From assembly GCA_015847255.1 (NCBI GenBank), contig JADLZK010004608.1, forward strand, positions 62,001 through 126,000: 64,000 nucleotides of DNA, given 5' to 3'. This document shows, one piece after another, positions 41,259 through 53,200 of the stretch; the stretch's first letter is position 1, and every line of letters starts with the position of its first letter. Below the pieces are notes generated by a model, which was not told the origin of the DNA, did no database searches, and saw only the letters and a program-made list of their open reading frames with translations. The stretch is from Hyparrhenia diplandra. Lineage: Eukaryota; Streptophyta; Magnoliopsida; Poales; Poaceae. The position numbers and the translations under genes were made by a program.

Positions 41259-44200
41259 TCAACTCATATTGGAGAAGTCAAGAATGTTCAATTCATTTCT
41301 AAGCTTGCAAAATCTCTTCTCATCAAGTGGCTTGGTAAATATATCGGCAAGTTGATCTTCGGTACCAATTGGATGGATTGCAATGTCACCTTGTTGTTGA
41401 TGCTCTCTAATGAAATGGTACCTTATATCAATGTGCTTGGTTCTTGTATGTTGCACGGATTTTGAGTCATCTTGCAAGCACTCTCATTGTCACAATACAA
41501 AGGGTACTTTGTTGAAGTCAAATCCATAATCCTTCAATGTGGACCTCATCCAAAGTAGTTGGCAACAACAACTCCCCGTACTAACATATTCGGCTTCGGC
41601 GGTAGAGAGTGTCACACTTGTTTGCTTCTTTGAGGACCATGACACAAGAGATCTTCCAAGGAATTGACAAGTCCCACTAGTGCTTCTTCTATTGATCTTG
41701 CAACCACCATAGTCGAGTCCGAATATCCAACAAGTTCAAAGCTAGACCCCTTAGGATACCATAAGCCAACATCTTGTGTATGCTTCAAATACCTCAATAT
41801 TCTCTTTGCGGCCTTGTAATGACTCTCTCTTGGTGAGGATTGAAATCTTGCACACAAACATACACTAAACATGACATCCGGTCTTGATGCGGTTACATAG
41901 AGTAAACTTCCAATCAATGACCTAAAAGCTTTTGATCAACCATGTTGCCTTTGAGATCTTGATCTAGGGTGCCACTTGTACCCATTGGTGTGGTTATGCC
42001 CTTTGCATCTTGCATGTCAAACTTCTTGATCATGTCTCTTATGTATTTCCCTTGGCTAATGAATGTGCCATTCTTGAGTTGCTTGATTTGAAGTCCAAGG
42101 AAGTATGTGAGCTCTCAAGCATAGACATTTCAAATTCTTTGGCCATCATTTTAGCAAACTCTTCACAATAGTCTTGATTTGTTGATCCAAATATGATATC
42201 ATCCACATATATTTGCAAGATAAACAAATCTTTACCAATCTTCTTGGTGAAGAGAGTAGTGTCGGCCTTCCCCATCTTGAAGCCTTTCTTGAGTAAGAAG
42301 TCTCTCAACCTCTCATACCATGTTCTAGGTGCTTGCTTCAAACCATACAATGCCTTCTTCAATTTGTACACATGATTAGGCTTGTGATAATCCTCAAAAC
42401 CGGGAGGTTGCTCAACATATACAAGCTCGTTGATGAAGCCATTGAGAAATGCACTTTTCACATCCATTTGGTATAGCTTGATGTCATGGGCATATGCATA
42501 GGCTAATAGAATCCTTATTGCCTCTAATCTTGTCACCGGAGCATATGTTTCACCAAAGTCAAGACCCTCAACTTGAGTGTAGCCTTGTGCAACTAGTCTT
42601 GCTTTGTTTCTAACCACAATGCCATCTTGATCTTGCTTGTTCTTGAACACCCACTTGGTTCCAATGACATTGTAGTTGGTTGGCCTTTCCACCAACTTCC
42701 ATACTTCATTTCTTTCAAAGTTATTGAGCTCCTCTTGCATTGCCAATACCCATTCTTCATCTTTCATGGCATCATCAATCTTCTCCGGCTCTTCTTGTGA
42801 CACAAATGCAAAGTGCTCACAAAATGCCGTAAGTCTTACTCTTGTTTGTACTCCACTTGCAATATCACCAACAATTTGATCAATTGGGTGATGTCTAGCA
42901 ACACTTGAATTTTGGAGTATTGATAGTTGATTGCTTGAACTTGGTTGATCACTTGATGTGTCTTGCACTTGAGATGATGTGCTAGCTTGTTGATCTTGCA
43001 CTTGAGAACCACTAGCTTGACCCATTGGAGATGAGAGCACTTGATCTTTGTCATCATCAACATCAATCACTTGAGTTGGCTTGATGTGCCCAATGTCCAT
43101 GTTCTTCATTGCATCTACCAATTGAGTTCCACTAACATCATTGAGATTTTCTTCTTCATCTTGGGACCTATTGGTTTCATCAAACTCAACATCATGCACT
43201 TCCTCAAGTTGACCACTAGTGCTATTCCACACTCTATATGCTTTGCTTGTAGTGGAATAACCAAGCAAGAATCCCTCATCACATTTCTTGTCAAACTTGC
43301 CCAATCTAGTGTCTTTCTTCAATATGTAGCATTTGCAACCAAAGACTCTAAAGTAAGCAATGCTTGGCTTTCTTCCATTCAATAGCTCATAGGGTGTCAT
43401 GCCCATCATTGGATGACAATACAATCGGTTGATGTAGTAGCATGCGGTGTTGATTGCTTCGGCCCAAAATGATTGACTCACATCATATTCACTAAGCATT
43501 GACCTTGCCATATCCATGAGAGTCCTATTCTTCCTCTCAACTAGGCCATTGGATTGTGGTGTGTAGGTAGGTGAGAATTCATGCTTAATACCATAGTCAT
43601 TGCATAGCTCTTCAATTCTTGTATTCTTGAACTCACTACCATTGTCACTTCTCACTTTCTTGATGGTAACATCATATTCATTGCACACTTGCTTGAGAAA
43701 TGTCTTGAAGATAGAATATGTGTCACTCTTGTCATTGAGAAAGAATACCCAAGTATATCTAGTGAAATCATCCACAATCACAAATCCATATTTATTGCCT
43801 CCAATGCTAGTGTATGTGGTTGGACCAAATAAATCCATATGCATCAACTCAAATGGCTTGCAAGTGCTCATGAAATTCTTCTTAGGATGAGTGTTGCCTA
43901 CTTGCTTGCCGGCTTGACATGCACCACATAGCTTGTCCTTTTCAAACTCAACTCCATCCAAGCCTCTCACCAAGTTGTGCTTCACAAGTTTATTCAATTG
44001 CTTCATGCCAACATGTCCAAGTCTCCTATGCCATAGCCAACCCATGCTTGATTTGGAAAGCAAACATGTACTCAATTTTGCTTCACTTGTGCCAAAATCA
44101 ACTAGATATAGATTGTCATGTCTAAAGCCTTTGAATATCAACTTCGAGTCTTTCATGCTAACAACCTCAATGTCATCAACCCCAAATATGCACTTAAAAC

Positions 44201-44456
44201 CAAGGTCACAAAGTTGTGCTACCGAGAGCAAGTTGAAGTTCACCTTGTCAACATGTGCCACATTGGATATACTCAAATCACTTGTGATTTCAATCTTGCC
44301 ATGTCCTTTGATCTTGCCTCTACCATTATCACCAAATGTGATACTACCACCACTTGACCTTGTATCAAAAGAATTGAACATTCTAGCATCACCAGTCATA
44401 TGTTGAGTGCACCCACTATCAAGAATCCAATGCCTCCCTCCGGACTTGTAATTCAC
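41259..44456 (-). pseudogene. Element B pol polyprotein (protease, integrase, RT, RNase H)
   Basis: The 805-codon frame 42039-44456 contains, in order: WILDSGCTQHMTG (aspartic protease DSG); WHRRLGHVG (pre-integrase); the integrase core with DLFGP, VRSDNGSEF and a downstream PQSNGLVERKN (the D, D, E residues); GFLLGYS; then reverse transcriptase with KWVFKNK, KARLVAQGYTQ, QMDVKSAFLNG and ILQIYVDDIIFGS (YVDD). The frame breaks near 42110. 41612-41917 carries SLLYVTASRPDVMF and the RNase H start, and 41259-41477 carries TKHIDIRYHFIREH near its end. Long open stretches make this the best-preserved pol in the window, but three or more breaks prevent one continuous product. Confidence 0.94.
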
Positions 44457-44468
44457 CTACAAATCAAA

Positions 44469-45926
44469 TCAATGAGATTTATGTACCCATCCTTGCTTGG
44501 GTCCTTGGAGGTTAGTTACCAAAGACTTTGGTACCCAAATGGAATTCTTCTTTGGTCCCACAATTGGTGTACCAATGAACTTTGCCTTAACACCATTCTC
44601 CCTCTTGGTAAGCAAATAGCATGAATCAAAACAAATTGAATGCACTTTGTTTGCTTTCTTGTTGGTGTTCTTTTTAGCACATTCTTGTTCTTGATGCCCA
44701 ACTTGCTTGCATCTATAGCAATAAGAACCATTGCTCTTCACAAAGCTAGGCTTTGTAGTCACAAAGGCCTTCTTGCCTTTCTTAGGGATATACCGTAGAC
44801 CTTCCTTATTAAGGGAAAATCTTTGGCTACCCAAGCACTTAAGCAACTTGGCATCCCCACCATATGCCTTACCCAAGGCGTGGGTGAGCTCATCCACCTC
44901 TCTCTTGAGAGTCTCATTCTCAACTAATAATGATGAATCTAAAATCTTTCCATCACTACTAGTGGAGGTAGAGTGGGTTGATGTGGATGTGGAAGGTATG
45001 CTTGGTTCTTCAACATCAACCATGAATGGTTCATCTATGATGTCACATGTTGAACCAACATTCCTTTTGGAGACTAAGACAACCTTGTCATTCTTAGCAA
45101 TTAGCAAGGAATGAGCTTTTTCAAGCTTTGTATGAGCAAGTTGAAGCTCCTCATGGTCTTCCTTTAGACACTCATAAGATGCTTCTTGCTCCTTAAGGCT
45201 CTTTTCAAGAGAGGCAACCCTCTTTTCCAAGGCCTTACATTCCTTAGCCTTAGCTATGAGAACAATGTTGGCTTGCTCCATTGCCTCAAACATCTCATCT
45301 TTAGTGGGTTCATTTGATTCATCATATTCAACCTCACTATCATATTTTACTTCATTAGGGTATGGTTCATCATCATCATATACTTTGGTGGCCTTAGCCA
45401 TGAAGCATGAACCGGAGGATGAGTCAAATAGAGAAGGCTTCTCTTGATCAACCAATGCCATCATTGCCTTGCCCTCTTCTTCCTCATCGGACTCATCACT
45501 ATCCCAAGTCACCACATAAGCACCATCTTTGCCCATCTTGAAGGTGGCCTTGTTCTTGTAGCCCAATGTCTTGAGATCATTCACAATTACTTGTAACCGA
45601 TGAAACATCTCTAGAATTGTTTCACCACCCTTCATCTTGAAAGTCTCAAACTCACTCTTGAGTCCATATAGCTTGGCACTCTTGACAACCTTCGTGTCCT
45701 CATATGTTTCACTCAATCTTGTCCACACTTCACTAGCACGATCCAAGTCCTTGATGCCCTCAAATATCTTTGCATCGATGGGATTGTATATGGTGTTGAG
45801 TGCCATCCGATTACAAGTCCGGTTTGCCCTATCCTCATCGGTGAGCTTGGAAGGGTCAAGGATGACATAATCATTCTCCGTCACCTCCAATACTCTCTCA
45901 TGTATAGAACCGAGGTACATAGTCAT
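44469..45926 (-). CDS. Element B gag
   Basis: 485 open codons from MTMYLGSIHERVLEV. The N-terminal half is UBN2-type Copia gag (LKSEFETFKMKGGETI, MFHRLQVIVNDLKTLG). An acidic segment (SDESDEEEEG) and a coiled-coil-like stretch around residues 210-290 follow. The zinc knuckle CYRCKQVGHQEQECAK (C-x2-C-x4-H-x4-C) lies near residue 410. Gag would form the virus-like particle and bind element RNA. Sequence homologous to the true gag N-terminus (PPHFDGESSFDHWK) lies upstream in the same frame but meets a stop before any ATG, so the normal start is lost. The stop at 44469 separates gag from pol, which is in another frame. Confidence 0.88.
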   Translation of the reverse strand: MTMYLGSIHERVLEVTENDYVILDPSKLTDEDRANRTCNRMALNTIYNPIDAKIFEGIKDLDRASEVWTRLSETYEDTKVVKSAKLYGLKSEFETFKMKGGETILEMFHRLQVIVNDLKTLGYKNKATFKMGKDGAYVVTWDSDESDEEEEGKAMMALVDQEKPSLFDSSSGSCFMAKATKVYDDDEPYPNEVKYDSEVEYDESNEPTKDEMFEAMEQANIVLIAKAKECKALEKRVASLEKSLKEQEASYECLKEDHEELQLAHTKLEKAHSLLIAKNDKVVLVSKRNVGSTCDIIDEPFMVDVEEPSIPSTSTSTHSTSTSSDGKILDSSLLVENETLKREVDELTHALGKAYGGDAKLLKCLGSQRFSLNKEGLRYIPKKGKKAFVTTKPSFVKSNGSYCYRCKQVGHQEQECAKKNTNKKANKVHSICFDSCYLLTKRENGVKAKFIGTPIVGPKKNSIWVPKSLVTNLQGPKQGWVHKSH

Positions 45927-46055
45927 CTTTCTCTTCCAATGATCAAAAGAACTTTCACCATCAAAGTGAGGAGGCTTTCCCCAACATGGTTAAACACAAT
46001 ATTAGCCATATCTTGCAATCGAAGGGTGTTAATCCTTGCTCAAGCGGTGACCACG

Positions 46056-46067
46056 GCTCCGATACCA
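46056..46067 (-). promoter_or_regulatory. Primer-binding site of element B
   Basis: The minus strand reads TGGTATCGGAGC, two bases after the end of the right LTR. It is a variant of the initiator methionine tRNA site used by element A (one base different). Confidence 0.88.
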
Positions 46068-46069
46068 CT

Positions 46070-47280
46070 TGAATTGAATTTGATTGATTGATCCAAGTGA
46101 TGGACTTGATATGATGAGTAAACTTGAGATCTTCTTTAAGTCCTTTTCTTTCTTCATGAAGAGATACAATGATCATTTGAACTCAAACTTGTCTCTCCAT
46201 CTTGAGCTCGGTCTTAATCTCCAATTTGAGTACTAGATGTCTACAAAGTACACTCCCCCAAATCAATGGCTTTTGTACTCATTGCTTGTCATGCTTCTAA
46301 CTCAATTCAAAACCAAACTTAGGTGCCTCAAACACTTATAATCATGATTACAACTTGAGGACCTTTCAATTAAAGTGACTCTTGATCAATCCAATGTTTG
46401 TCACTTTTCTGGCAGATTTTGTACATCTCAAAGAATAAACCATATCTCACAATGTACTTGTTGAAACGACATGAAATTTGGTGGAGATGTGCAACACTAA
46501 GTCATCTAGTAGCCATAAGAATTTGAGCTTCATACACCTTCCAGATTGCTACCAGATTTGACATCTTCCCACACTACCACATGCTGAAAACTGCTGCAAC
46601 ATAGTTGACAAGTTCAACTCCAAAATCGAAGTATCCCTTACCTTTTCATCACGAAAATTTTACAGCAACTTCTACCATAAGTATAGAGCATGCAAGTGGT
46701 GTTGTGTACGTGCATGCTCATATATACACATATACATGTATAGCATGTGTACGTCACTTCTCTATTCTTTTTCTTTTCAAATTTCTTTTCCAAATATTTT
46801 AATCAATTCTTGATCCAAATAATATGTCATCTCATCCAAAAATATCTCAACCTCTTGAGCATAATTAGATAACATTTTCTCAAGTCATTTCCAAGGAGTT
46901 TCTCATCGAGTTGCCATGTCACTAACCCATATGCATATGCAATTTGAAATTCAAATAGGTGGCACTAGGTGAGTAAAGCGATTATGATTTTCTCCTCTTT
47001 ATAGTATGGTTATTTATCCTAAATCACTCACACCCTCTATGGTGTCTTGAGTGTAAAATCAAAATGGCTCTATGGATATACCTTTTCCTTGAGCCTATTT
47101 TGATCCTCGAAACCACTCCAAGTTGAGCACTTGATCATCTTTTAGATCACCGCGATCCATCCGCCATGACCACCGTGCACCAACCTTGACTTGACCAATC
47201 TCCAACTAATCAAACACTTAGCATAGAGAGATTAGTTCTAGGATGTCACTAATTAGCCAAAACCAATCTAGAGATCTTCA
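46070..47280 (-). repeat. 5' LTR of element B (right, 1.2 kb)
   Basis: It begins TGAATTGAATTTG in plus-strand reading, next to the primer-binding site, and ends GATCTTCA at 47280. 46699-47280 equals 39621-40199 of the left LTR apart from a few changes, but 46070-46698 is unrelated to 38103-39620. TG...CA ends and the flanking ACCGA confirm the outer border. Confidence 0.82.
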
Positions 47281-48222
47281 ACCGAGAACAAGTTTGAGGT
47301 GGCAAAGCCAAATGAGCCAACAGCGGCGAAGAAAAGAAAATCTATGCAAATGATCTTGCCGTGAGTGCATTCCATGAAGCATTCAACGATCTGATGTTTG
47401 AGCAAGTCAAGTCACTCACAATTGCTCATGAGATATGGAAGAAGCTAGAAGAGTGCTATGAGGGCACGCAGAAGGCGTCAAGCAAGCAAATGCCTACATC
47501 AAGCTTGAGCAATTCAATAGCTTCAAGATGGAGGAAGATGAGAGCGTCTTGAGGAGATGTTTTCTTTGCATGCAAATGTTGGTGAATGATCTCAATGCTC
47601 TAGGAGAAGAGATCAAAGACAAGACCTTCAACATGAAGTTCTTGAGATGTTTGCCCGAGCGGTTTGGGATGTTCATCACCGTGCTAGTGAGGTTAAATTT
47701 GAAGGATTTGACTCCCAACCAATTGCTTGATGAGGTCATGACCGATGACTCCTATAGAGATGACAAGAAAAAGCAAGAACTCATCAACAAGGCAAACAAG
47801 AAGGTCAAGGATGAAGAGAAGAAAGAGGACAAGAAGAGCTTGGCACTTAAGGCTAGCTCATCATCAAAGGGCAAGAAGAAGAAGGAAGAATCAAGTGATG
47901 AAGAGGATGGCACCTCTACAAGTGGAAGTGAAGTGGATGAGTAATTGACTCTCTTTGTGAGGCGATCGGGAAGTTTGTGAAGAAGAACTACATCTCCAAG
48001 AACAAGAAGAAGCAATCATCCAAGAAGAAGACCAAGGATGGCAAGAATGAAGGCAACATGACATGCTTTTGTTGCCATGATGATTGTCACTTGATTCTTA
48101 GAGTGCCCATATAAAAGTGATGATGAGAAGGGCATCAAGAAAGCAAGAAAGAAGAATGATGCCAAGAATGAGAAGAACAAACCCAAAAAGAAGAATGAGT
48201 CACATGTGGCTATGTGGGATAG
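47281..48222 (+). pseudogene. Element A gag, second part
   Basis: After the ACCGA duplication the sequence resumes element A gag. 47361-47552 reads FEQVKSLTIAHEIWKKLEE, then after a frameshift 47528-47944 gives NMKFLRCLPERFGMF and LTPNQLLDEVMTDD, classic Copia gag wording, followed by a lysine/glutamate-rich stretch (KKKKEESSDEEDG). A damaged zinc knuckle (TCFCCHDDCH) lies near 48060. The frame is ended at 48223 by element C. Confidence 0.88.
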
Positions 48223-49330
48223 TGTGGGGATCGATATTTGGGACACCCATAAGCAAAGTTCTCAACTCAAACACAACCTCGGACCCCGATCGCGAGGGAG
48301 ACAAGACATCCTACCGTGGCGTGCAAAGTCTTCATCATACGCGGAGCTCTCCCACGCGAGGATAAGCCTCTCCGCCGCTTCGGGCTCTCCTGAAACGAGC
48401 TCCTGGGGCGGAGATCCATGTTTTCGCTCGGGCCGAGGTCTCTCGACGGCAAGCTCCCCTATCTTCAATGGCGCTCGACCTCGTCAGGAGCTCTTTCCGA
48501 CTTCGCTCGAGCTCCCCACGACGAGTCCAGCGGCGACGGCCATGAGAGAGCTCATCCGCCTACCTTCTCAAAGAAGTCTCGCGCAGTGCGAGTTGGTCAA
48601 CAACTCCACGACAAGTCCAACCACTCTTTTGGCCGCTGTAGCCACGTAGAGCTACATTTCACGGGGAGAGGTCATTCGACCACCTCGCCATACCCCGCCG
48701 GCTTAAACGGCTCCGCCACCCGGTGCGTCGCCAACAGTACACACGGGGTACGCCTTCCCATCGACGGTGTGGACACACCCACACCGAGAAGACATCTTCC
48801 AACTACGATTAGAGACAAGGCGACGCCTGACCACCGCCCAAACCGCAATTCCCGCGTACGACGATGACCAATTTCAACGCCCAAGGCACTCAAAGAGCTC
48901 GAAGGGAGCTCTCCCCGCGCCAGAGCTCGACCGAGAGCTCTTCCACATATCTACTACCTCAGACGTGCGTCCTCGTTTCTCTAAGTCCTCAACCCAAGGG
49001 GAGCTCATGTTCCCTACCCCCCTTACGACTATAAAAGGGGAGGTAGGCCTCTGGGTTGAGGCAGGACAACGGTTTGCTCTCAACAACACAACACCCACTC
49101 GATATTGGCACTAGCCTCAATCCGCGAGACTTGGGAGCCCTCTCCCTCTCTCGCCTTGCTTGTACTAGCCCCGGTATGAGCATTTGAGCTCGGATAGTGA
49201 TCACATTTGGACTAGGGCGCTGATTTGCCCCGAACCGGTATAAATCCTGTGTCATTATCTCTAGAGCTAGGCCATCGGAGCACGCATTAGCCGGACATTC
49301 TTTGTGACGGTGGTATTAGACCCACGGCGG
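48223..49330 (+). repeat. 5' LTR of element C
   Basis: It starts TGTGGGGATCGATATTTGG and shares its first 49 bases with 60955-61003. It is GC-rich with many GAGCTC sites. The right border is set by the primer-site-like TTGGCGCGCG and is approximate because no clear CA end is seen. Confidence 0.75.
49030..49037 (+). promoter_or_regulatory. TATA box of LTR C
   Basis: TATAAAAG after CTTACGAC, with a C/A-rich start-like stretch about 50 bases downstream. Confidence 0.7.
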
Positions 49331-49350
49331 TTGGCGCGCGGTAGGGGCGG
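49331..49350 (+). promoter_or_regulatory. Primer-binding-site region of element C
   Basis: TTGGCGCGCGGTAGGGG resembles the TTGGCGCGCCAGGTAGGGG wording that follows the 5' LTR in Tat-type elements. The tRNA cannot be assigned with certainty. Confidence 0.6.
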
Positions 49351-49374
49351 CGCTAGTGCGGCGTTCTTCACTTC

Positions 49375-51480
49375 ATGGCTTCCTCCTGCCACCGAACCGC
49401 GGCGCGGCGCTAGCGATGCGCCGGCACTCATCGATTTCTCGGCCGGTGAGCAGTCCATCACGGAGCTATCTTCACCCGCCTCGTCGCGGCGTGAGGACAT
49501 CCCGGCCCGCCTCGGGGTGCCACGGACTCCGTCCGGCGAGAGCATGGGGCGGGGCTCGACTTTCCGCGCCCGGTCGGCCCCATCCGCGCCGCGGACCGCT
49601 TCGCCGTCCTCATCAGGACTGCATCGAACATCACGGGATGCGAGCCTCACGCAGCTCGATTCGCCGATGTGACCTTCTCCATCGCCAGCGTCGTCCCCAC
49701 ACTACCGGAGGAGGCGCATTTTGTCGGTCGACGAAGTTCCGCGGCGGCCTATGCGGGATGTACCCGGCGGGCAGCGGGCCTTCCACTCTCATTGGGCGGC
49801 GAGCCCGGCCGAGACTTCCGTCCACGAGCTCGAGCTCATTTTCGGCGGGATGAGCCTCATGGATCGCGACCCTCCCACACGCCGGGTTGTTACATGTGCG
49901 ACACCCCGAGGGTGCGTGGAAGCGAGGTCCGCCGGCGATGCTCCAACACACGCCCTCGTGGCGTTCGCCAAGACGCAGCGCCGAATTTCCGGGCCGACCG
50001 CGTAGCAGGCCCGATCGACGAAGCCTGGCGGAGCCGGCACGCGGCGGCCCAAGAGCACGGAAGCCCTCCCGCCGGAAAGCAGTGAGGAAGACAAGAATCA
50101 CGAGCACGAGCTCGAGCCCGCGAGGTCCATGACCGCATCACCGACGAGGGCTCGAATGTGCCTCCCGCCTCCGGACCGAGGCATCCCGTGCAGCGTCGTC
50201 AGCCGCTATTCCTCGACGCTGTCTCGCCCCCGAGGGGACCCGAGGCACACAGGACCCACGAGCAACTCAAGAGGCTCCCGCAGGCGGCGGTCCGAAGAGC
50301 GGTGAGCTCATCGTCATCGCCGACCGATGTGAGCATGAGGCCTCCCCCGCATCCCGAACCACGCGCCGACGAAGTCGCGAGAACCACGACGCCAGTGGAC
50401 ACCATCAACGCCCGGCAGCAGCAGGGGCTCGGGCTAAAAACGCCCCCGGACGACGGCAAGTACCACCGCTGACGACCACGAAGCCGCCGACAAGACTTAA
50501 GTTAAGCGACGCGGTGGGCGCCACGCATCGGGGGCAGAGGACAGAGCCGCAGCCCCGCCACCGTGCGCCGCCCGCGGAGCCCGCTCTCCCAAGCCGAGAA
50601 GACCGCCGGCCCCCGAGCTCGAGCTCAAGGAGGCCGAGGGCATTTCGGCCCACGATCCACGATGCCCCATTTCCTTCGCTTCGAGCCCGACCCCGCGTAT
50701 ACAATGGGGAGACCAACCCTACCACTTGGCTCGAGGATTACCGCCCGGCCGCCAGCCGGGGCCGCCGACAACGACCATTTCATTATCCGCACCTCCCACT
50801 TTACCTTGCGCGGTCATGGCTTGAGCACCTCCTGAGGGCACCATCCGCAACCTGAGGGACCGCGACGCCCGCCCTCGGCAACTTTCGAGGGCACCTACGG
50901 CCGGCCGAGCACGACGTGGGGACCTCAGGGTGCTGCGAGAAGGGGAGGGCTGTAGCGACTACATCAGGCGCTCTCCAAACTTCTGCAACAACCTCTCCGA
51001 GGCCTCCGACTGAGGTCATCACCGCCTCTCACGTTCGGCACCACTTTACAGACTCATTCACGAGCTTCGGCATCCGAAGCCCAAGACCGTGAAAAAGAGC
51101 TCCTCGACCTCCCCTCCCGCCACGCCGTGGGAGAGGACGGGCGTCTCCGCCCGTCACGGGCAAGGGCAGGCCCAAGGCGACGACGACATCGCCGAGGGAT
51201 CAGGCTCCGCGCCGCAGAAGAAGAAGAACAAGAAGAACAAGCGCCCTCGCGGCGGCGGCGACGACGAGTTCATCGCCGTGGCGCATAAACGCAAGGTCGG
51301 ACCCAAGGGTGGCACCGAACCAGGCCCAAAGAGCACTTTGACAAGATGCTCGAGGCGCCATGCCCGCATCACCAGGGCCCGGTCAAGCACAAGATGAAGG
51401 ACCGCGCCTCATGAAGAAACACGTGATGGGCGGCGCGGGGGGAGGCAAGGACAACGACGACAAAAGGACACCAAGCCGGC
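49375..51480 (+). pseudogene. Element C gag, many frameshifts
   Basis: The candidate start MASSCHRTAARR lies just behind the primer-site region. The gag core appears at 50690-50860 (NPTTWLEDYR; after a shift ADNDHFIIR and LPLYLA..SWLEHL), the usual Tat gag words. 50890-51110 gives GTYGRPSTTW and later KTVKELLD. Near 51350 comes LTRCS/KMLEAPCPHHQGPVKHK, the CxxHxGxxxHxxxxC region that replaces a zinc knuckle in this group. Single-base indels every 50-150 bases break the frame. Confidence 0.8.
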
Positions 51481-52200
51481 CCCCGACGAAGTTCGGACGG
51501 CGACATCTACATCGAGGATGGAGCCGTCAACGTGGTCTTCCGGAGCTCCCGGCCACGAGTCGTCCGCCGCCAAAAGCTCACCCGCCGCGAGGTCCTCTTC
51601 ACCGAGCACGCAAGCCCGCTTTACCTCAAGTGGTCAAGCTCGGGCGATCACCTTCGACAAGGCGGATGACCCACAACACATCCCTGCAGGGGAGGTACCG
51701 CCGTCGTCGACCCATCGCCGGCACCATGCGCCTCGCAAGGTGCGATGGATGGCGGCAGCGGCCTCAATCTCCCCTACATCCACGTGCTCCAAGCCCTTGG
51801 CATCCCCAAGGCACGACTCCGCCCATCGCCGGAACCGATCCACGGCGTGGTGCCGGGAAGCGAATGCTCCGCTTCGGCGGATCGACCTCCCCGTCACCTC
51901 TCAAGACACCCGACAACTTCCGCAAGGAGGTCCTCACGCGCTCGAGGTGCTCCCGTCCAAGAACGCCTACCACGCCCTGCTGGGCGGCCGCGGTTACGCC
52001 GGTTCATGGCCGTTCCCAACTACACCTACCTCAAGCTTCAAGATCCTTGGTCCGAGGGGGTCATCACCGTCGACTCCACCTTCGAGCACGCATTCGCCGC
52101 GAGGCCGCGCTGCCCAGTCTGCAGCGGACCTTCTTGGCCGAGATCGGCGCATGCCGCCCAAGATGGCGGCCTAGGCCACGAGGACTCCCCGAGCTCAAGA
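51480..52200 (+). pseudogene. Element C aspartic protease region
   Basis: Pieces in different frames read AITFDKADDPQHIPAGE, then MDGGSGLNLPYIHVLQALGI (the D-G-G-S-G active-site loop of Tat proteases), GVVPGSE, and FMAVPNYTYLKLQDP with GVITVDSTFEHA. All are standard for the protease and linker ahead of the RT in this lineage. Frameshifts separate them. Confidence 0.82.
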
Positions 52201-52539
52201 ACAAGGCGAGCATGAGCTCATCCATCGAGCTCCGGGAGGTGGCGCAGCACGAGCAGCACCCACCGAGCTCGAGAGGATTCTTGAGCACCTCGAGCCCGAA
52301 GGACGCCAAGGAGGTCACTTGGCCGACAAGGACGGGGACGCATCTTCTCCGTGGGTGCCGAGCTCTCCCAAATAGGAAAGCGAGCTGCGTCGACTTCCCT
52401 CCGCGCAAACCTCGGCGATTCGCGTGGAGGGCCTGATATGCCCGGCATACCGAGGGAAGTCGAGCACTCCTTGAACATCAAACCCGGCTCTCGCCGGTGA
52501 AGCAAAAGGCTTAGACATTTCGACGGCGATCGGCCTTGG

Positions 52540-53200
52540 GCAATCGCCGAGGAGATAGATAAGCTCTTAGCCGCTAGGTTTATCAAGGAGGTGTATCATC
52601 CCGAGTGGATAGCCAACCCCGTACTAGTTAAGAAGAAGAATGGGAAATGGAGAATGTGTGTTGATTACATGGGTCTCAACAAGGCATGCCCGAAGGATCC
52701 GTTTCCTTTGCCGTGCATCGACCAAATTGTTGACTCCACCTCCGGTGCGAGACACTCGTTTTTCTCGACGCCTACTCCGCTACCACCGGTCGCGATGAAC
52801 GAGCTTCGACCAGCTCGCCACCCTTTCATCACCCGTTTGGCGCGTGCATTGCGTAACAATGCCCTTCGGGTTGAAGAACGCGGGCGCCCACCTTCCAAAG
52901 GTGCATGCAGAAAGTCTTCAAAGAGCTCCTGAAAGCTCATAGAAGCATACGTCGACGACATCGTTGTTGTCAAGACAAAGCGCCGAAAGAGCTCATCCCG
53001 ACCTCGAAAAGGTCTTCGCCAAGCTCCGAGTTCGGAGTCAAGCTCAACCCCGAAAAGTGCGTTTTGGGGTCCCCGAGGAAATTGCTTGGCTTCATCGTCT
53101 CAAAGCGGCACGAGGCTAACCCGAGAAAATCGCCGCCATCACGAACATGGGGCCGATCAAAAACGTTAAATGCGTACAGCGACTCACGGGGTGCCTAGCC
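52540..53200 (+). pseudogene. Element C reverse transcriptase
   Basis: 52591-52740 is open and reads HPEWIANPVLVKKKNGKWR, CVDYMGLNKACPKDPFPLP and CIDQIVDSTSGA, the N-terminal RT blocks of Gypsy/Tat. Broken pieces of the middle follow (RPARHPFITRLARAL). The active-site codons for YVDD lie at about 52950-52961, with DIVVVK after them in one frame. FGVKLNPEKCVLG comes near 53032. The RT is therefore recognisable across its length but interrupted several times. Confidence 0.88.

Larger units (their letters stand above)
38103..47280 (-). mobile_element. Element B: SIRE-like Copia inserted in the gag of A
   Basis: ACCGA occurs at 38098-38102 and 47281-47285, a 5-bp target duplication around a TG...CA element of 9.18 kb. 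On the minus strand the order is 5' LTR (right), PBS, gag, pol (protease, integrase, RT, RNase H), PPT, 3' LTR (left). This is the Copia order with SIRE-type wording. The two LTRs agree over only their first ~580 bases. No envelope-like ORF is recognised between pol and the 3' LTR. Confidence 0.93.
36105..48222 (+). mobile_element. Element A: SIRE-like Copia retrotransposon, twice interrupted
   Basis: A 5' LTR (36105-37914), primer-binding site and gag start are followed at 38103 by a complete other retroelement (B). Gag resumes at 47281 and runs to 48222, where element C starts. The wording of the LTR end, the PBS TGGTATCAGAGC and the gag fit the SIRE/Maximus lineage of grass Copia elements. 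Pol and the 3' LTR are not in the window and may lie beyond element D. Confidence 0.85.
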
